DNA of 64,000 bases from Lyngbya aestuarii BL J (GTDB lineage Bacteria > Cyanobacteriota > Cyanobacteriia > Cyanobacteriales > Microcoleaceae), in assembly GCF_000478195.2 (NCBI RefSeq), contig NZ_AUZM01000008.1, forward strand, positions 1-64,000, read 5' to 3'. The notes beneath the pieces were generated by a model. That model did no database searches. It was not told the DNA's origin and saw only the letters and a program-made list of their open reading frames with translations. Below, one piece after another: positions 43,526 to 53,840 of this stretch; position 1 is the first letter of the stretch, and every line of letters starts with the position of its first letter. Made by a program: the position numbers and the translations under genes.

Positions 43526-44673
43526 CTAATCCAATATACTATCTAGTACGGAACAAGATAGAGGATTGCGCGTTACAGGCAGGCTTACAGACTGCCCCAC
43601 AATTGAAATCATCTTCGCGCCACCCACATCTGCATCTCCTTTCCACCCACAATGACCGCACTTGAAAGTCTTGCTGCTACGGTAGGACTTTCCTTGTTCT
43701 GGATGTATGTGTAAACACTTGTGGCAGGTTTGGCTAGTATATCTAGGGGAAATAGCAACAACCTCAACGCCTTCTTTAACTCCCTTGTATTCCAAGAATT
43801 GTCGAAGCTGGTAAAATGCCCAACTGTTAGAACGCCTACGCTCTATCTTGTTTCTGGGTTGAGTATTAGTTCTATTTCTAATACCAGTTAAATCTTCGCG
43901 CGTCCTCATTAGCAACAATATCAATAGCACGAGAAATGATTTGTTTGCTTATGTTGTGGTTTACCCTGGTTTGATATCGCTTCTCTCTACCAGATAGCCG
44001 TTTCAGGAGTCGTTTTGCTCCTTTTGTGCCTTTCTTTTGAACAGAAGCCCTCACTCTGGTAAACCTATCTCTGACCTTTGTAATGTTTTCACCACTCCAA
44101 CTTTCTCCCAAAGAAGTAACTGCAATATCACGGCGACCTAAGTCCACACCAATAATATTGTCAGTCTTTTTAGGGGTTGGAGTTGTGTCTTTGATTTGAA
44201 TATGGATGTACAGTTGCCCGTCGCGATGTTTTGATAAGGTTGCCGATGTCGGAGTTTTCCCTCTCAGCTTCCCGATCTGATAGTTTCCTAAAATCAAGTC
44301 AACTCGCTCTCGACCCTCAACCGTAGATAGACTAATCGTTTGGTCTTTTTCTCTGTCAGAAAAAATCCTCGCGTCATAGTCTACTGATGTTGGTTGAAAA
44401 CCCTTAACGGGCTTTTTCTTTTCTGCTGCTGTTTTCCGGTTAGAAGCCACTCTAGCACAAGCTCTAACAGCAAGATTAGCCGACAGTTTAAACTGTTCTC
44501 TAACAGTTTTGTAAACCTCAGCTTGAATCCTATTCTTATTTTTGATTTTAGGGTTGACGGTGCTATTGATATAGTTACAAGCATCTGCAAATGCCCCTAA
44601 AGTTAAGTCAAGCCTTTTCGCCTGTTTAGGGGTGGGTTGGATGCCCGCAAACTATAGTCAACACTTGTTCCAT
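43526..44673 (-). pseudogene. tnpB: tnpB (RNA-guided nuclease of IS605-family), frameshifted twice
   Basis: The start MEQVLTIVCG at 44673 leads, after a frameshift near 44640, into PTPKQAKRLDLTLGAFADAC. The RuvC-I Asp is in IIGVDLGRRD, the RuvC-II Glu in REDLTGIRN, the zinc ribbon in TCHKCLHI...CGHCGWKGD and the RuvC-III Asp in DADVGGAKM. A second frameshift near 43900 separates the RuvC-II block from its upstream sequence. No tnpA is present. TnpB is an RNA-guided DNA nuclease acting in transposon maintenance; this copy is inactive as sequenced. Confidence 0.8.
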
Positions 44674-44740
44674 GTCTTGACTATATCACCTAGATGAAAG
44701 TTTGATTTAGGCGACTAAAGTCGCTCGTGTCGAGCTTCCT

Positions 44741-44760
44741 CCCCGCAATGAATCACGGGG
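44741..44760. other. IS200/IS605-type end hairpin (tnpB 5' side)
   Basis: CCCCG...CGGGG stem with an AATGAAT-type loop, close to a GCGACT/AGTCGC palindrome at 44711-44724. This is the probable left end of the element. Confidence 0.45.
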
Positions 44761-45032
44761 CTTCCGCTCTACCCGACTATTCCCCGTGATCAGTAACAAT
44801 TTTCTGCTAAAGCAAAAATAGAAGCGTAACCGCACCTAGAGGTTCAGAATTATTGTCTTGTGCAAGTAGTTCTAGGGCTACCAAAAGCACACACTGAAAG
44901 GCTATGTCGTTAGTGTGGGTAAGTTACGTTCTACCCCGAATCACAGCAGGCATGATGAAGGGGATATTTAGTAGTGTGCTTGCCAGCAAATAAGCACCCA
45001 TTGCTCATCATTAATATCCTTCTCCAACATCC

Positions 45033-47312
45033 ATGAAGCGTTTACTATCCTTCATTTGTCTACTCGGCTTGGGAGCCAGCCCCATCCTTAGTTTCTCTAC
45101 TGCTGTATCCGCAACAGCCCAAACTCAATCCACAGAAATGTCATCCTTCTGCCAAGACGAGCAACTGGTCTATGCCTTTGCTCAATGGACAAGACTGCTT
45201 TACAGCCCTGTTGACCCCAGCTCTGAGTCATCGGAGCCAACCAACATCACGCAAATACTCAATCTGCTTAAAGCGGCGGGGCAGACTCCGCGTACTACCC
45301 AACTGGCTATTGATCGCTTATCACCACTATTGGTGAGTCTAATTGAACAGACTCCAGCAGAACAGCGATCACAATTTCTCCCTCTTGCTGATCAACTTCT
45401 GACTCTAGCCAAGTCTCTCCCCCCTGGCTATAACTATGCCCAAAGCCGCGCTCTGATTGCCACTGCGATCGCTTACAATCAGTTAAATCAAGCTTCTACC
45501 CCCTTGCTAGAGCAGGCTAATCAAACCCTTGTTGGAATTGCTATTCCGTCGCTGAAGGCTGAAACCCAGTGGCAATTGGCAGAAGCTTGGTTTGCAATCG
45601 GTCAAAAGTCCCGTGGGCAAGCCAGCCTCGCCGCAGCGACTGCAACCCTCAAAACCTTGTCTCCCCAATCGTCTCCCCTCAACAGTCAGCTCCCCGAGCA
45701 ATTGGTAGATAGCTATCTGCGTCGGGGGCAATGGTCTCAAGCGGAAACTGCGGCGCGATCAATTCCGATTCAGACTCAACAAAGTGAACAACTTTTTCTG
45801 ATTGCATCAGCCTACCTACGAGCTAAACAAGTCAAGCCTGCCCTCACCCTGTTTGATCAAACAATTACTCAATTGCTCAAAGCTCCCGACTTTGCTCAGA
45901 GTAATAAGGCTTTGATCGCCACAGAAGGTATCATTTCCTTTGCCCAGGCGGGCGGTGTAACAACAGCAACTAAGGCGATGAAACAACTGCCAAGTCAGAA
46001 ACCAGCACTGCGTGCAAGGGCTTGGTTAGCTATCGCCGGAGAAGCCCGCCAACAAAAGCGCCCCAAAGAAGCAGCCCTAGCTTTAGAACAGTTAATTACT
46101 GTGGGTAAAATCGGTCAAAAACAGGGCTTTGATTCTGGTTTTGGCACTCTAGGCGATATCGAATGGAGTGGTTCTCTCTACGCCCTCAGCCGTAGTCAAG
46201 GATACGCACCCGAAATGCTCCAGTTTATTGAACGACTCAATCTCAAAACCCAGGCGACTGAGTTTTTAATCACTGAAGCAGTCCAGGCTAAACGCTATGA
46301 CGAAGCCCTGCGACTGATTCCCAAGCCCATGCCTCTTGTTATTGATGTTGGAGTATTTGAAGTAGGGGATAGTTGGCGCTGGTGGGTGGCTAGTGTTGCA
46401 GCTCAGGAGGGCCAACTGCAACCGCTCATTGCTTTGAGTGAAGATGTTTTACCCAAAGTGGGAACCAGTGAGCCAAGACAGTTATCTCCTTGGAATATAC
46501 CTAATACTCTGTATATCTCTCCATCCTCCAGTAATAGTCCGCCTTATTTTCTAATCGATATTCCTCCTGCTCCGTCTCTCCCAGAAGACACAGCGATACA
46601 GGCTATTAACCTCCTCCAGCAACAGGGACAAACTGAACTGGCTGGGCGACTCGGCACGGCACTCGCAGATCAAGCTGAAGAACTTCTAAATCATCAGCCG
46701 ACGCTTAAGCTGAGTGCAGAACAGCATCCGCTCCTGTGGGTACATAATTTAGAACGCTACCTCCGTCTTCAGCAGCAAACTTTAACCGCAGATCGCCTCT
46801 ATGTTTTGCAGGTTAATTATCTCAAGCAGATTGAGGATTTGGAGCAACGAGCAGCTCTCATCCCGTTTACTTCCAGGTTAGATGATCCACGAGAGGCGAT
46901 CGCCGATTTGATCAAATTAGCCGAAGTTGTGGGCGTAGCTGACCAGACTCAGACGGCTAAACAAATTTTCAAAGCTGCTGTATTGTCAAGCCAGATGGAT
47001 ATTATGACTCAATGGCAGCCCCTCGCTAAGTTTTCTCCCCGCGAGCAAGTCGAGCTGATGCTCCAGGCTGCAAGGGGTGTTGCGGTTCTAGAGAAGAAGA
47101 TTGTTCATTATGACCACATTCTAAAACTAATGCAGTCCGAACCCCAAAATGGTCTGTTAATGAATAACTATGAGTTGAATTCCATGATTGAAAGCTATCT
47201 TTTTAAGGGACAGACCCACAAAATTAAACAAGTCATTTCTTTGATAGATAATTCATCTGAGGCGAGAAGATACCAAGAGCGATTAAATTGCTTAACTCTG
47301 GTATTACCTTGA
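45033..47312 (+). CDS. Secreted helical-repeat protein, 759 aa
   Basis: A signal peptide (LLSFICLLGLGASPILSFSTAVSATAQT) is followed by about 700 residues of helix pairs resembling TPR or alpha-solenoid units (LKAETQWQLAEAWFAIGQKSRGQ, EQLFLIASAYLRAKQVKPALTL). No catalytic motif is visible. It probably acts as a periplasmic or surface scaffold. The upstream gap 44761-45032 holds no gene that I can support. Confidence 0.6.
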   Translation: MKRLLSFICLLGLGASPILSFSTAVSATAQTQSTEMSSFCQDEQLVYAFAQWTRLLYSPVDPSSESSEPTNITQILNLLKAAGQTPRTTQLAIDRLSPLLVSLIEQTPAEQRSQFLPLADQLLTLAKSLPPGYNYAQSRALIATAIAYNQLNQASTPLLEQANQTLVGIAIPSLKAETQWQLAEAWFAIGQKSRGQASLAAATATLKTLSPQSSPLNSQLPEQLVDSYLRRGQWSQAETAARSIPIQTQQSEQLFLIASAYLRAKQVKPALTLFDQTITQLLKAPDFAQSNKALIATEGIISFAQAGGVTTATKAMKQLPSQKPALRARAWLAIAGEARQQKRPKEAALALEQLITVGKIGQKQGFDSGFGTLGDIEWSGSLYALSRSQGYAPEMLQFIERLNLKTQATEFLITEAVQAKRYDEALRLIPKPMPLVIDVGVFEVGDSWRWWVASVAAQEGQLQPLIALSEDVLPKVGTSEPRQLSPWNIPNTLYISPSSSNSPPYFLIDIPPAPSLPEDTAIQAINLLQQQGQTELAGRLGTALADQAEELLNHQPTLKLSAEQHPLLWVHNLERYLRLQQQTLTADRLYVLQVNYLKQIEDLEQRAALIPFTSRLDDPREAIADLIKLAEVVGVADQTQTAKQIFKAAVLSSQMDIMTQWQPLAKFSPREQVELMLQAARGVAVLEKKIVHYDHILKLMQSEPQNGLLMNNYELNSMIESYLFKGQTHKIKQVISLIDNSSEARRYQERLNCLTLVLP

Positions 47313-47488
47313 ACCAGTTTTTGGAAGTAGTCGGACATCAATAACCCACATTAAGGCGGCGGTGGGAGTTCAGGTTGAGTTGGAGAAAGGTTCTGTAGCA
47401 GAGCCATTTTTAATGCAACAGAACCCAACATCAGGGTGGATAAATCCCTTCTCAAAATATGGCGCAACGCGGGCGGGAACAGGGAACA

Positions 47489-47535
47489 GCGCTTGCCTTG
47501 CGGCCCGGCGGTTTCCGGCGAGACTTAGTTTGCAA
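47489..47535 (+). repeat. Diverged palindromic repeat, copy H
   Basis: GCGCTTGCCTTGCGGCCCGG...GGTTTCCGGCGAGACTTAGTTTGC, the same subfamily as F and G but 32 kb away in host sequence. The family is therefore not confined to the left-hand element. The rest of 47313-47860 shows no gene. Confidence 0.65.
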
Positions 47536-47860
47536 TCTTAGGGATCAGGGAATAGGGGATTGAAAAACCCTTTAAATCAAGGTTTTAGGTTTCTGGGTTC
47601 TCGAAGGTTTGTTAACATACCAGCGCGAACTGCTATAATATTAAATCAAATTTGTCTACTTTTTGCTTTTCTAACAGACTCGATTTATATTTCATCAATT
47701 GCTTAGAGAAAACTCCGATCTTAAAAATGGGAGCAATTCTATTGAAACTTTCGGCTGATATTTAACACAGTAAACCAGTTTACAGGAGTTATAAATATGA
47801 ACGAAATCAAATAAATTATCTATCAATTATAAATGAAACAATCGGTATTCAGCATTTAGA

Positions 47861-50029
47861 TGTAGCGACCTGCAATTATAAATCGTTACGGCTAACGCCA
47901 CGCGAAGCTCTCGACCCACAATCATCGGGTTTTTGAGACCAGATTAAATGCAACTCTAAATTCACTTCAGACCACATTATGGGTCTTGGCAACTTTTGGT
48001 GATCCTCAAAGATGACGATCGCTAACAATGTCCTTTTTCAAATATTTTCGGTAGAGAAAAAAGTTTACATCTTGATTAAAAACCTCCGACTTAACAAATC
48101 GAGGTTAGCGCGACCATACATTTGTCGTTTCAACATTTTTAATCGATTAATATGACCTTCAACCGGGCCATTGCTAACTGAGAAAGTTACACCCGCTTTT
48201 ACCGAATTATAATCGGATTGTAAACGGAGTGCAAAACGTTGAATCGGATAGATACTACTTTTAACGGCACGCTTCAACCAAGTATCAAATTTTTTAAGTT
48301 TTCGTTGTCTGACAAGACCTGTAAAATAGCCTCGCTAATTGAATGGCTTCTGCTAACTCATGTGAGTGAGTTTTTAATAAAATAATTAGTTGTTGGTCGT
48401 TGACATCTAAATAATTTAACTTTTGCATCACCAACCGAGTAGCTTTACTGGGTGTTAAAGCTACTCTTAATGGCTCAGTGACTTGGGGTAACGGTTGATT
48501 AATTATACGCTTTCTCAATTCAACTCCTGTCGCTTGACGCAGACGACGAGTGTAACGAGCTACCGTATCATAACTACCGGAATAACCCTGTTTTTTTATT
48601 TCTTCAAACAGTTTTTTTTTGTCGCAAAATTTCTGATTCCACTGTTGGAGAATATAAATTTTATATGGATCTAATTTCGACCTTCCTCGGTCACTACGAC
48701 CCTGGCGTTCAAGAAATTGGGGATGGCGTAGATATCGAAATACACTGGTAACTCCAATACCTAACTTTTTGGCAATGGCTTTTCCTGACAAACCCTGGCG
48801 ACGTAATTCCCATACTTGTTTATGGATAAGAATCCTTCTTTCTCGACGTTGAGTCGCTTTGGATAATTCTTTTTGAGTCTGATTTGAAGCGGGAGGTACG
48901 GCAACGACTTCAACCTTACTGGGGTCATTTACTGGAGAACCTGTGTGCAGTTTTTCTACCTCTTTAAGTGTTTGAAGATGGCTCCTGAATACTTGTTCGA
49001 GGGCTTCTACTAGATTTTGTAGGATATGAAAACGGTCAGCTACTTGTATAGCATCCGGTGCGCCTTGTCGAACAGCTTTCTCGTAAGTTTTAGAGCGATC
49101 GCGTGAAACGATTTCTACCCCTGGATGCTCTTTTAACCACTCAATTAAAGTTTCGGCTTCACGGTCTTCTAATAGAGCTATTGGTTGACTTTTTTCTAAG
49201 TAAACTAATATTGTACCGTAAGTATGCCGTTTACGGAAGGCGAAGTCATCTACTCCTAAAATTAGAGGCGTTTGAATTGGAGCTAGAGGAATTATCCGCA
49301 CTAAATTTAATAACGTATTGCGACTGACTTGGAAACCAAAATACTTACTTAATCTGACACCAGCATTTCCAGCTAAAGCCAAACCGATAGCTGTTAACTG
49401 TTGAGTTAACCGTTGTGTTTTTCTTGCCCAAGAGACCGCTACATCCGTAATTCTTTCGGCAAATATTCGTCGTTGACAGTCGGGATTATTACAGAAAAAT
49501 TTTCTCACATCTAGTTTCAATGTTACCCGGAAATTTGCCCAAGACAAATCAGTCAATGTTCGCTCGTACTGACTGTGAACCCGATTACTCACTACCGAAC
49601 AAACTGGACATCTAACCAAATTTTGTATTGAGGTAGCATAAACTGTAATGTGAGTTCGATCTTCATCTAACTCCCAATTATTTAATTGGAGAATTCTTGG
49701 ATCGGGTAGTAAACTTGGAACAATTTCTTTCAATGTTATACTTGTATGCGCTTCCTGAAGGAAACCCGATTATAAGAATGTTGAAAAATCACTTTCTGTA
49801 ACGTTCTTTTCAAGTTCATGTCGCGCTCGTGTCGAAACTCAGGGCGCGAGTCATAAGCTCCGCGCCACAGCCCTTCGTGCGATCGCAGAGATGTGGGGGA
49901 TTGCGATCGCCGTATGAGGATCACCAAAAGTTGCCAAGACCCTTAATGTGGTTTCAAAAACCCGATGATTGTGGGTCGAGAGCTTCGCGTGGCGTTAGCC
50001 GTAGCGATTTATAATTGCAGGTCGCTACA
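47861..50029. mobile_element. ISL3-family insertion sequence with 115-bp imperfect inverted repeats
   Basis: Left end 47861-48008 and right end 49915-50029 are inverted copies. They share GGGTCTTGGCAACTTTTGGT, which looks like the true IS end, and extend outward about 80 bp more with GCTAACGCCACGCGAAGCTC. The left copy carries 33 extra bases at 47940-47972. The gene inside is the transposase at 48065-49733. Confidence 0.75.
48065..49733 (-). pseudogene. ISL3-family transposase, single frameshift
   Basis: The N-terminal zinc-finger region (VRCPVCSVVSNRVHSQYERT and FFCNNPDCQRRIFAER), the DDE-type core (LGVDDFAFRKRHTYGTILVY, IVSRDRSKTYEKAV, QVADRFHILQNLVEAL) and an HTH segment are intact to residue 470. 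Near 48310 one extra base changes ARLFYR-LVRQRKLKKFDTW into a premature end. The last 70 codons (NGPVEGHINRLKMLKRQMYG with the third acidic residue) continue in another frame. Programmed frameshifting is possible but I see no clear slippery site. Confidence 0.82.
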
Positions 50030-50086
50030 AATAGCTCGCAACCGAATAATGTAATCCGAAAACAAACCTATTTGCAAGTCGAGGCT

Positions 50087-50452
50087 TCACTGTTTGTAAG
50101 CCTCACCGACTAACAGCGAACTGGGCTGACCGTAATAAGTCACAATAACCTGCTTTTTAGCCCGCGTAGACGCAACGTGTAACAGACATCTTTCTCCGTT
50201 GATCAACCGCTCTTGAGACGCCGAATCCGCACAGTCATTTAAGCCATTTTGCAGGGGCAAACTGTCGGAATTTAAACCCGGTATGAAAACATAATCAAAC
50301 TGCAATCCCTTAACCCGGTGCATCGTTCCCATGCGAATCCCAGGCTCAGAGGGATTATCGGGCTGATCGCGGTGTATTTGCTTAACCGGAAAATTCAAAT
50401 TCTTCAGAGCCGCTTCGTACTGCTCCAAAAATTCTTTGGTTCTAAACACCAT
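50087..50452 (-). pseudogene. UvrD/Rep-type helicase C-terminal fragment
   Basis: Only helicase motifs V and VI remain: GTMHRVKGLQFDYVFIPGL and CLLHVASTRAKKQVIVTYYG. A complete UvrD-like protein is five or more times longer. The N-terminal ATP-binding part is missing upstream of 50452. The fragment lies just outside the IS right end, consistent with disruption by rearrangement. Confidence 0.7.
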
Positions 50453-50730
50453 GCACGCCCCCGAAAAATTGCGATCGCACCGAAGGCTTGACCTTGACAG
50501 ATAGAGCGACTGTAGTAGGCTTAAGAGTTCAGGTTGGGGGTAAGTAGTAGAAACAGAGTGAAGTATAGATTTGACAGGATTACAGTTATATGCTCGTTGA
50601 TTTACTAGGCAATCTAGGCAGTCAACTACATTCTTGCTAAATTTGAATTTGGATAGATTTTAGATAGAAGCCAATAGGCTAGTCGGAGATGAGAGTGCTG
50701 TAAGTGCCGTATTTACGCCGTTAGGCATAA

Positions 50731-50804
50731 TCGGGATGACAGGATTTGAACCTGCGACCCCCTCGTCCCGAACGAGGTGCGCTACCAAGCTGCGCTACAT
50801 CCCG
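50731..50804 (-). tRNA. tRNA-Pro(CGG)
   Basis: The acceptor arm CGGGATG/CATCCCG, D-arm with GCGCAGCTTGGTAGCGC, anticodon stem CCTCG/CGAGG around loop TTCGGGA (anticodon CGG) and T-arm GGTTCAAATCC are complete. The 3' CCA is not encoded. The sequence is normal for a cyanobacterial tRNA-Pro. Confidence 0.95.
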
Positions 50805-50878
50805 TAGATAAAGTAATTATACCACATCAATCTAGAATATATTGATACAAATACAAATTTTTGAAAATTTCAGTTAGC

Positions 50879-51790
50879 ATGGATCAAGATAGTCTTAAAT
50901 TGGAAGGAAATAGAAAGAGCGTGGTTGTTAAGCCAGATTGGTTGAGAGTCAAAGCACCTCAGTGGGAACGAGTCGGTCAAGTCAAGGATATTCTCCACGA
51001 TTTGGGCTTAAATACAGTTTGTGAAGAAGCATCTTGTCCGAATATCGGAGAATGTTTTCATGCTGGTACTGCTACCTTTCTGATTATGGGACCGGCTTGC
51101 ACTCGCGCTTGTCCATATTGTGATATTGATTTTGAGAAAAAGCCGAAAGCGTTAGATCCCACCGAACCCGAGCGACTCGCTGAAGCAGTGCGACGCATGA
51201 GTTTAAACCATGTCGTCATTACCTCCGTGAACCGAGATGATTTACCGGATGGAGGTGCATCTCAGTTTGTCGGCTGTATTGAAGCGGTTCGTCGTCTATC
51301 TCCTCAAACGACAATAGAAGTGCTAATCCCTGATCTCTGTGGAAATTGGCAAGCACTTGAAACCATTTTACAAGTTCAACCCGAAGTTCTTAACCACAAT
51401 AGCGAAACTGTTCCGCGTCTCTATCGCCGAGTTCGTCCTCAAGGAGATTATCATCGTAGTCTAGAACTGTTAAAGCGATCTCGTCAATTCTTACCGGAAG
51501 TCTATACAAAGTCAGGTATTATGGTTGGACTGGGAGAAACAGATGCTGAAGTTCGACAAGTGATGCAAGATCTCCGAACCGTAAACTGTGATCTCCTAAC
51601 ATTGGGACAATATTTGCAACCGACTCCCAAGCATTTGCCTGTTGCTAACTTTATTCCACCCGAACAATTTGACGCTTGGAAAACCTATGGTCAGTCTTTG
51701 GGTTTCTTACAGGTGGTGGCTTCTCCATTAACTCGGAGTTCTTACCATGCTGAACAAGTAAGAACCCTAATGGAAAAGTATCCACGCTAG
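50879..51790 (+). CDS. lipA: Lipoyl synthase
   Basis: A radical SAM enzyme that inserts two sulfurs into protein-bound octanoyl groups to make lipoate for 2-oxoacid dehydrogenases and glycine cleavage. Auxiliary-cluster cysteines C48, C53, C59 ([13 protein letters not shown]) and radical-SAM cysteines C74, C78, C81 (CTRACPYC) are all present. The ATG at 50879 is preferred to a TTG six codons earlier. Length 303 residues is normal. It is a single gene, transcribed from downstream of tRNA-Pro. Confidence 0.95.
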   Translation: MDQDSLKLEGNRKSVVVKPDWLRVKAPQWERVGQVKDILHDLGLNTVCEEASCPNIGECFHAGTATFLIMGPACTRACPYCDIDFEKKPKALDPTEPERLAEAVRRMSLNHVVITSVNRDDLPDGGASQFVGCIEAVRRLSPQTTIEVLIPDLCGNWQALETILQVQPEVLNHNSETVPRLYRRVRPQGDYHRSLELLKRSRQFLPEVYTKSGIMVGLGETDAEVRQVMQDLRTVNCDLLTLGQYLQPTPKHLPVANFIPPEQFDAWKTYGQSLGFLQVVASPLTRSSYHAEQVRTLMEKYPR

Positions 51791-52410
51791 TCGTTTCCCC
51801 GTTAAACAGAAAACTAGAGCCAACGATTACACGGTTCAAACAGACAGAAAAAAAGCCAATCGTGATCGGTATTGAGTAAAATCGCTGACTTTGATCACAA
51901 GATCCGTCATAATAGCGATAGGGTGTCAACAAATAAATTTAAATACCACTCTAATTCTTTAGAGGTAATTAGGGGATCACAAGAACGATTCAGATCCAGA
52001 GGTGCATCTTCTATTGAAATTAGCCTAGTTAGCCGACAATAATCTTTGATCTTTGATTAACGTTCGTCATAAAAGTTCCCTGATTTTTAAGTTGTGATCT
52101 GAAACCAGAGTTAAGAGTGATCGGGAACGCTCATTTATGGTGATGAAGATTAGTCTACCGTCTGATAACTATCACTTATTTGTGAGGGGTGTCTCCCTAT
52201 ACTAGCTAATGACCATGAAAGAGTGACTCGTCTACTCAGTCTGCCCTCTAACACTCATTGATTTTGTCCCCTTTTGAGGATCTCTCGAGTCCGGGAAACC
52301 CCAGCATTCAGGGGATGCGCTAACTAACACTAATGATCGATCATTCAGTCGGAGTGGGCATTCTTAGAGTAGACCGAGCCATACTGCCAACCACCCAGAG
52401 CAATAGAGTA

Positions 52411-53628
52411 ATGACTATGCCAGCCACCAACTTAGATACAGAATTAGACCACGACCTAGAGGATCTCTCTAAACAACCTTCAGAACTCGATCTCGAATCG
52501 ATGGAAGGCTCGGAGTCAGTTGGAAAAACAAAAAACACTAATCGTCGAACTACTGATCTGGTTCGCGTTTATCTGCAAGAAATCGGTCGTGTTCGCCTAC
52601 TTGGACGTGATGAAGAAGTAGCCGAAGCCCAAAAAGTTCAACGTTACCAACGCTTAATCCAACTTCGCGATCAAGCAGCGACAAAAGAAAAAGGTATTTT
52701 AGAAACCTTTGCGATGCTGCTGCAAACCCGAGGTCGTCTAACAGCTCAGTTAGGTCATAGTCCTTCCCTCGAACGCTGGGCGGCGGTCTCTGGTGTAGAG
52801 GTTTCTGACCTAAAACCTATTATAGCCAAAGGAAAACGTCGTTGGGCTCAATTGGCTAAACTGACGGTTGAAGAACTCGATCAAGTCCAAACCGAAGGTA
52901 TACAAGCCAAAGATCACATGATCAAAGCGAACCTACGTTTAGTCGTATCCGTCGCTAAAAAATATCAAAATCGCGGTTTAGAATTACTGGATTTAATTCA
53001 AGAAGGTACATTAGGACTCGAACGCGCTGTCGAAAAATTTGACCCCACACGCGGATATCGCTTCAGTACCTACTCCTACTGGTGGATTCGTCAAGGGATT
53101 ACCCGAGCGATCGCGACTCAAAGCCGTACCATTCGCCTCCCGGTTCATATTACCGAAAAATTAAACAAAATTAAAAAAGCACAACGTAAAATTTCTCAAG
53201 AAAAAGGCCGAATCGCTACAATTGACGATATCGCTGCTGAGTTAGAAATGACTCCCGCACAAGTTCGCGAAGTCTTGCTGAAAGTTCCCCGTTCTGTTTC
53301 CCTCGAAACTAAAGTCGGTAGCGACAAAGATACAGAACTCGGTGAACTCCTGGAAACTGAAGAAGCCTCACCCGAAGACCAACTGATGCGAGAATCCCTC
53401 CATCGCGATTTACAACAACTCTTAGCCGATCTCGGCGATCGCGAACGGGAAGTGATTCAAATGCGCTATGGTCTCGGAAATGGTCATACTTACTCCTTAG
53501 CCGAAATTGGTCGGGAGTTGGAACTGTCTCATGAACGGGTTCGTCAAATTGAAGCCAAAGCCTTACAAAAACTGCGTCAACCCAAGCGTCGCAACCGTGT
53601 TCGCGATTACCTCGAATCTCTCACCTAG
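52411..53628 (+). CDS. sigC: Group 2 RNA polymerase sigma factor SigC
   Basis: The sequence (TTDLVRVYLQEIGRVRLLGRDEEVAEAQKVQRY, QAKDHMIKANLRLVVSVAKKYQNRGLELLDLIQEGTLGLERAVEKFDPTRGYRFSTYSYWWIRQGITRAIA) agrees with cyanobacterial SigC, as does the N-terminus MPATN. Regions 1.2, 2, 3 and 4 are intact. SigC members act in stationary-phase and nitrogen-related responses. The start at 52411 is chosen over an upstream ATG at 52333. The 620-base upstream gap (51791-52410) has no gene and may hold regulatory sequence. Confidence 0.9.
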   Translation: MTMPATNLDTELDHDLEDLSKQPSELDLESMEGSESVGKTKNTNRRTTDLVRVYLQEIGRVRLLGRDEEVAEAQKVQRYQRLIQLRDQAATKEKGILETFAMLLQTRGRLTAQLGHSPSLERWAAVSGVEVSDLKPIIAKGKRRWAQLAKLTVEELDQVQTEGIQAKDHMIKANLRLVVSVAKKYQNRGLELLDLIQEGTLGLERAVEKFDPTRGYRFSTYSYWWIRQGITRAIATQSRTIRLPVHITEKLNKIKKAQRKISQEKGRIATIDDIAAELEMTPAQVREVLLKVPRSVSLETKVGSDKDTELGELLETEEASPEDQLMRESLHRDLQQLLADLGDREREVIQMRYGLGNGHTYSLAEIGRELELSHERVRQIEAKALQKLRQPKRRNRVRDYLESLT

Positions 53629-53665
53629 ACTTATAACGCTCAATTGTAACGCTTAAATTCAAAGC

Positions 53666-53712
53666 AATAGCGATCAGTCAAAACTCCAAATCGGCTGATC
53701 GCTATTCACATT
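53666..53712 (+). terminator. Rho-independent terminator of sigC
   Basis: Perfect 12-bp arms AATAGCGATCAG and CTGATCGCTATT, followed by CACATTTTTT. Confidence 0.8.
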
Positions 53713-53840
53713 TTTTGACACTCAAAACCTTTCAACCCAACAGAGATGAACCTGAATCGGTTTAACATAGAATCAGAACACGAAATTTTTTCGGGCTTCC
53801 GTTGACTGGCTAATCTCTAAATATTATCATCAAGTTGCCG

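Noticed and set aside
47313-47860. Search for a gene between the secreted repeat protein and the IS
   Set aside because: Only repeat copy H and AT-rich sequence are visible; no convincing frame.
52150-52175. CTACCGT on the plus strand upstream of sigC
   Set aside because: The second box at the right distance does not match, and the site lies in core chromosome; judged a chance match.
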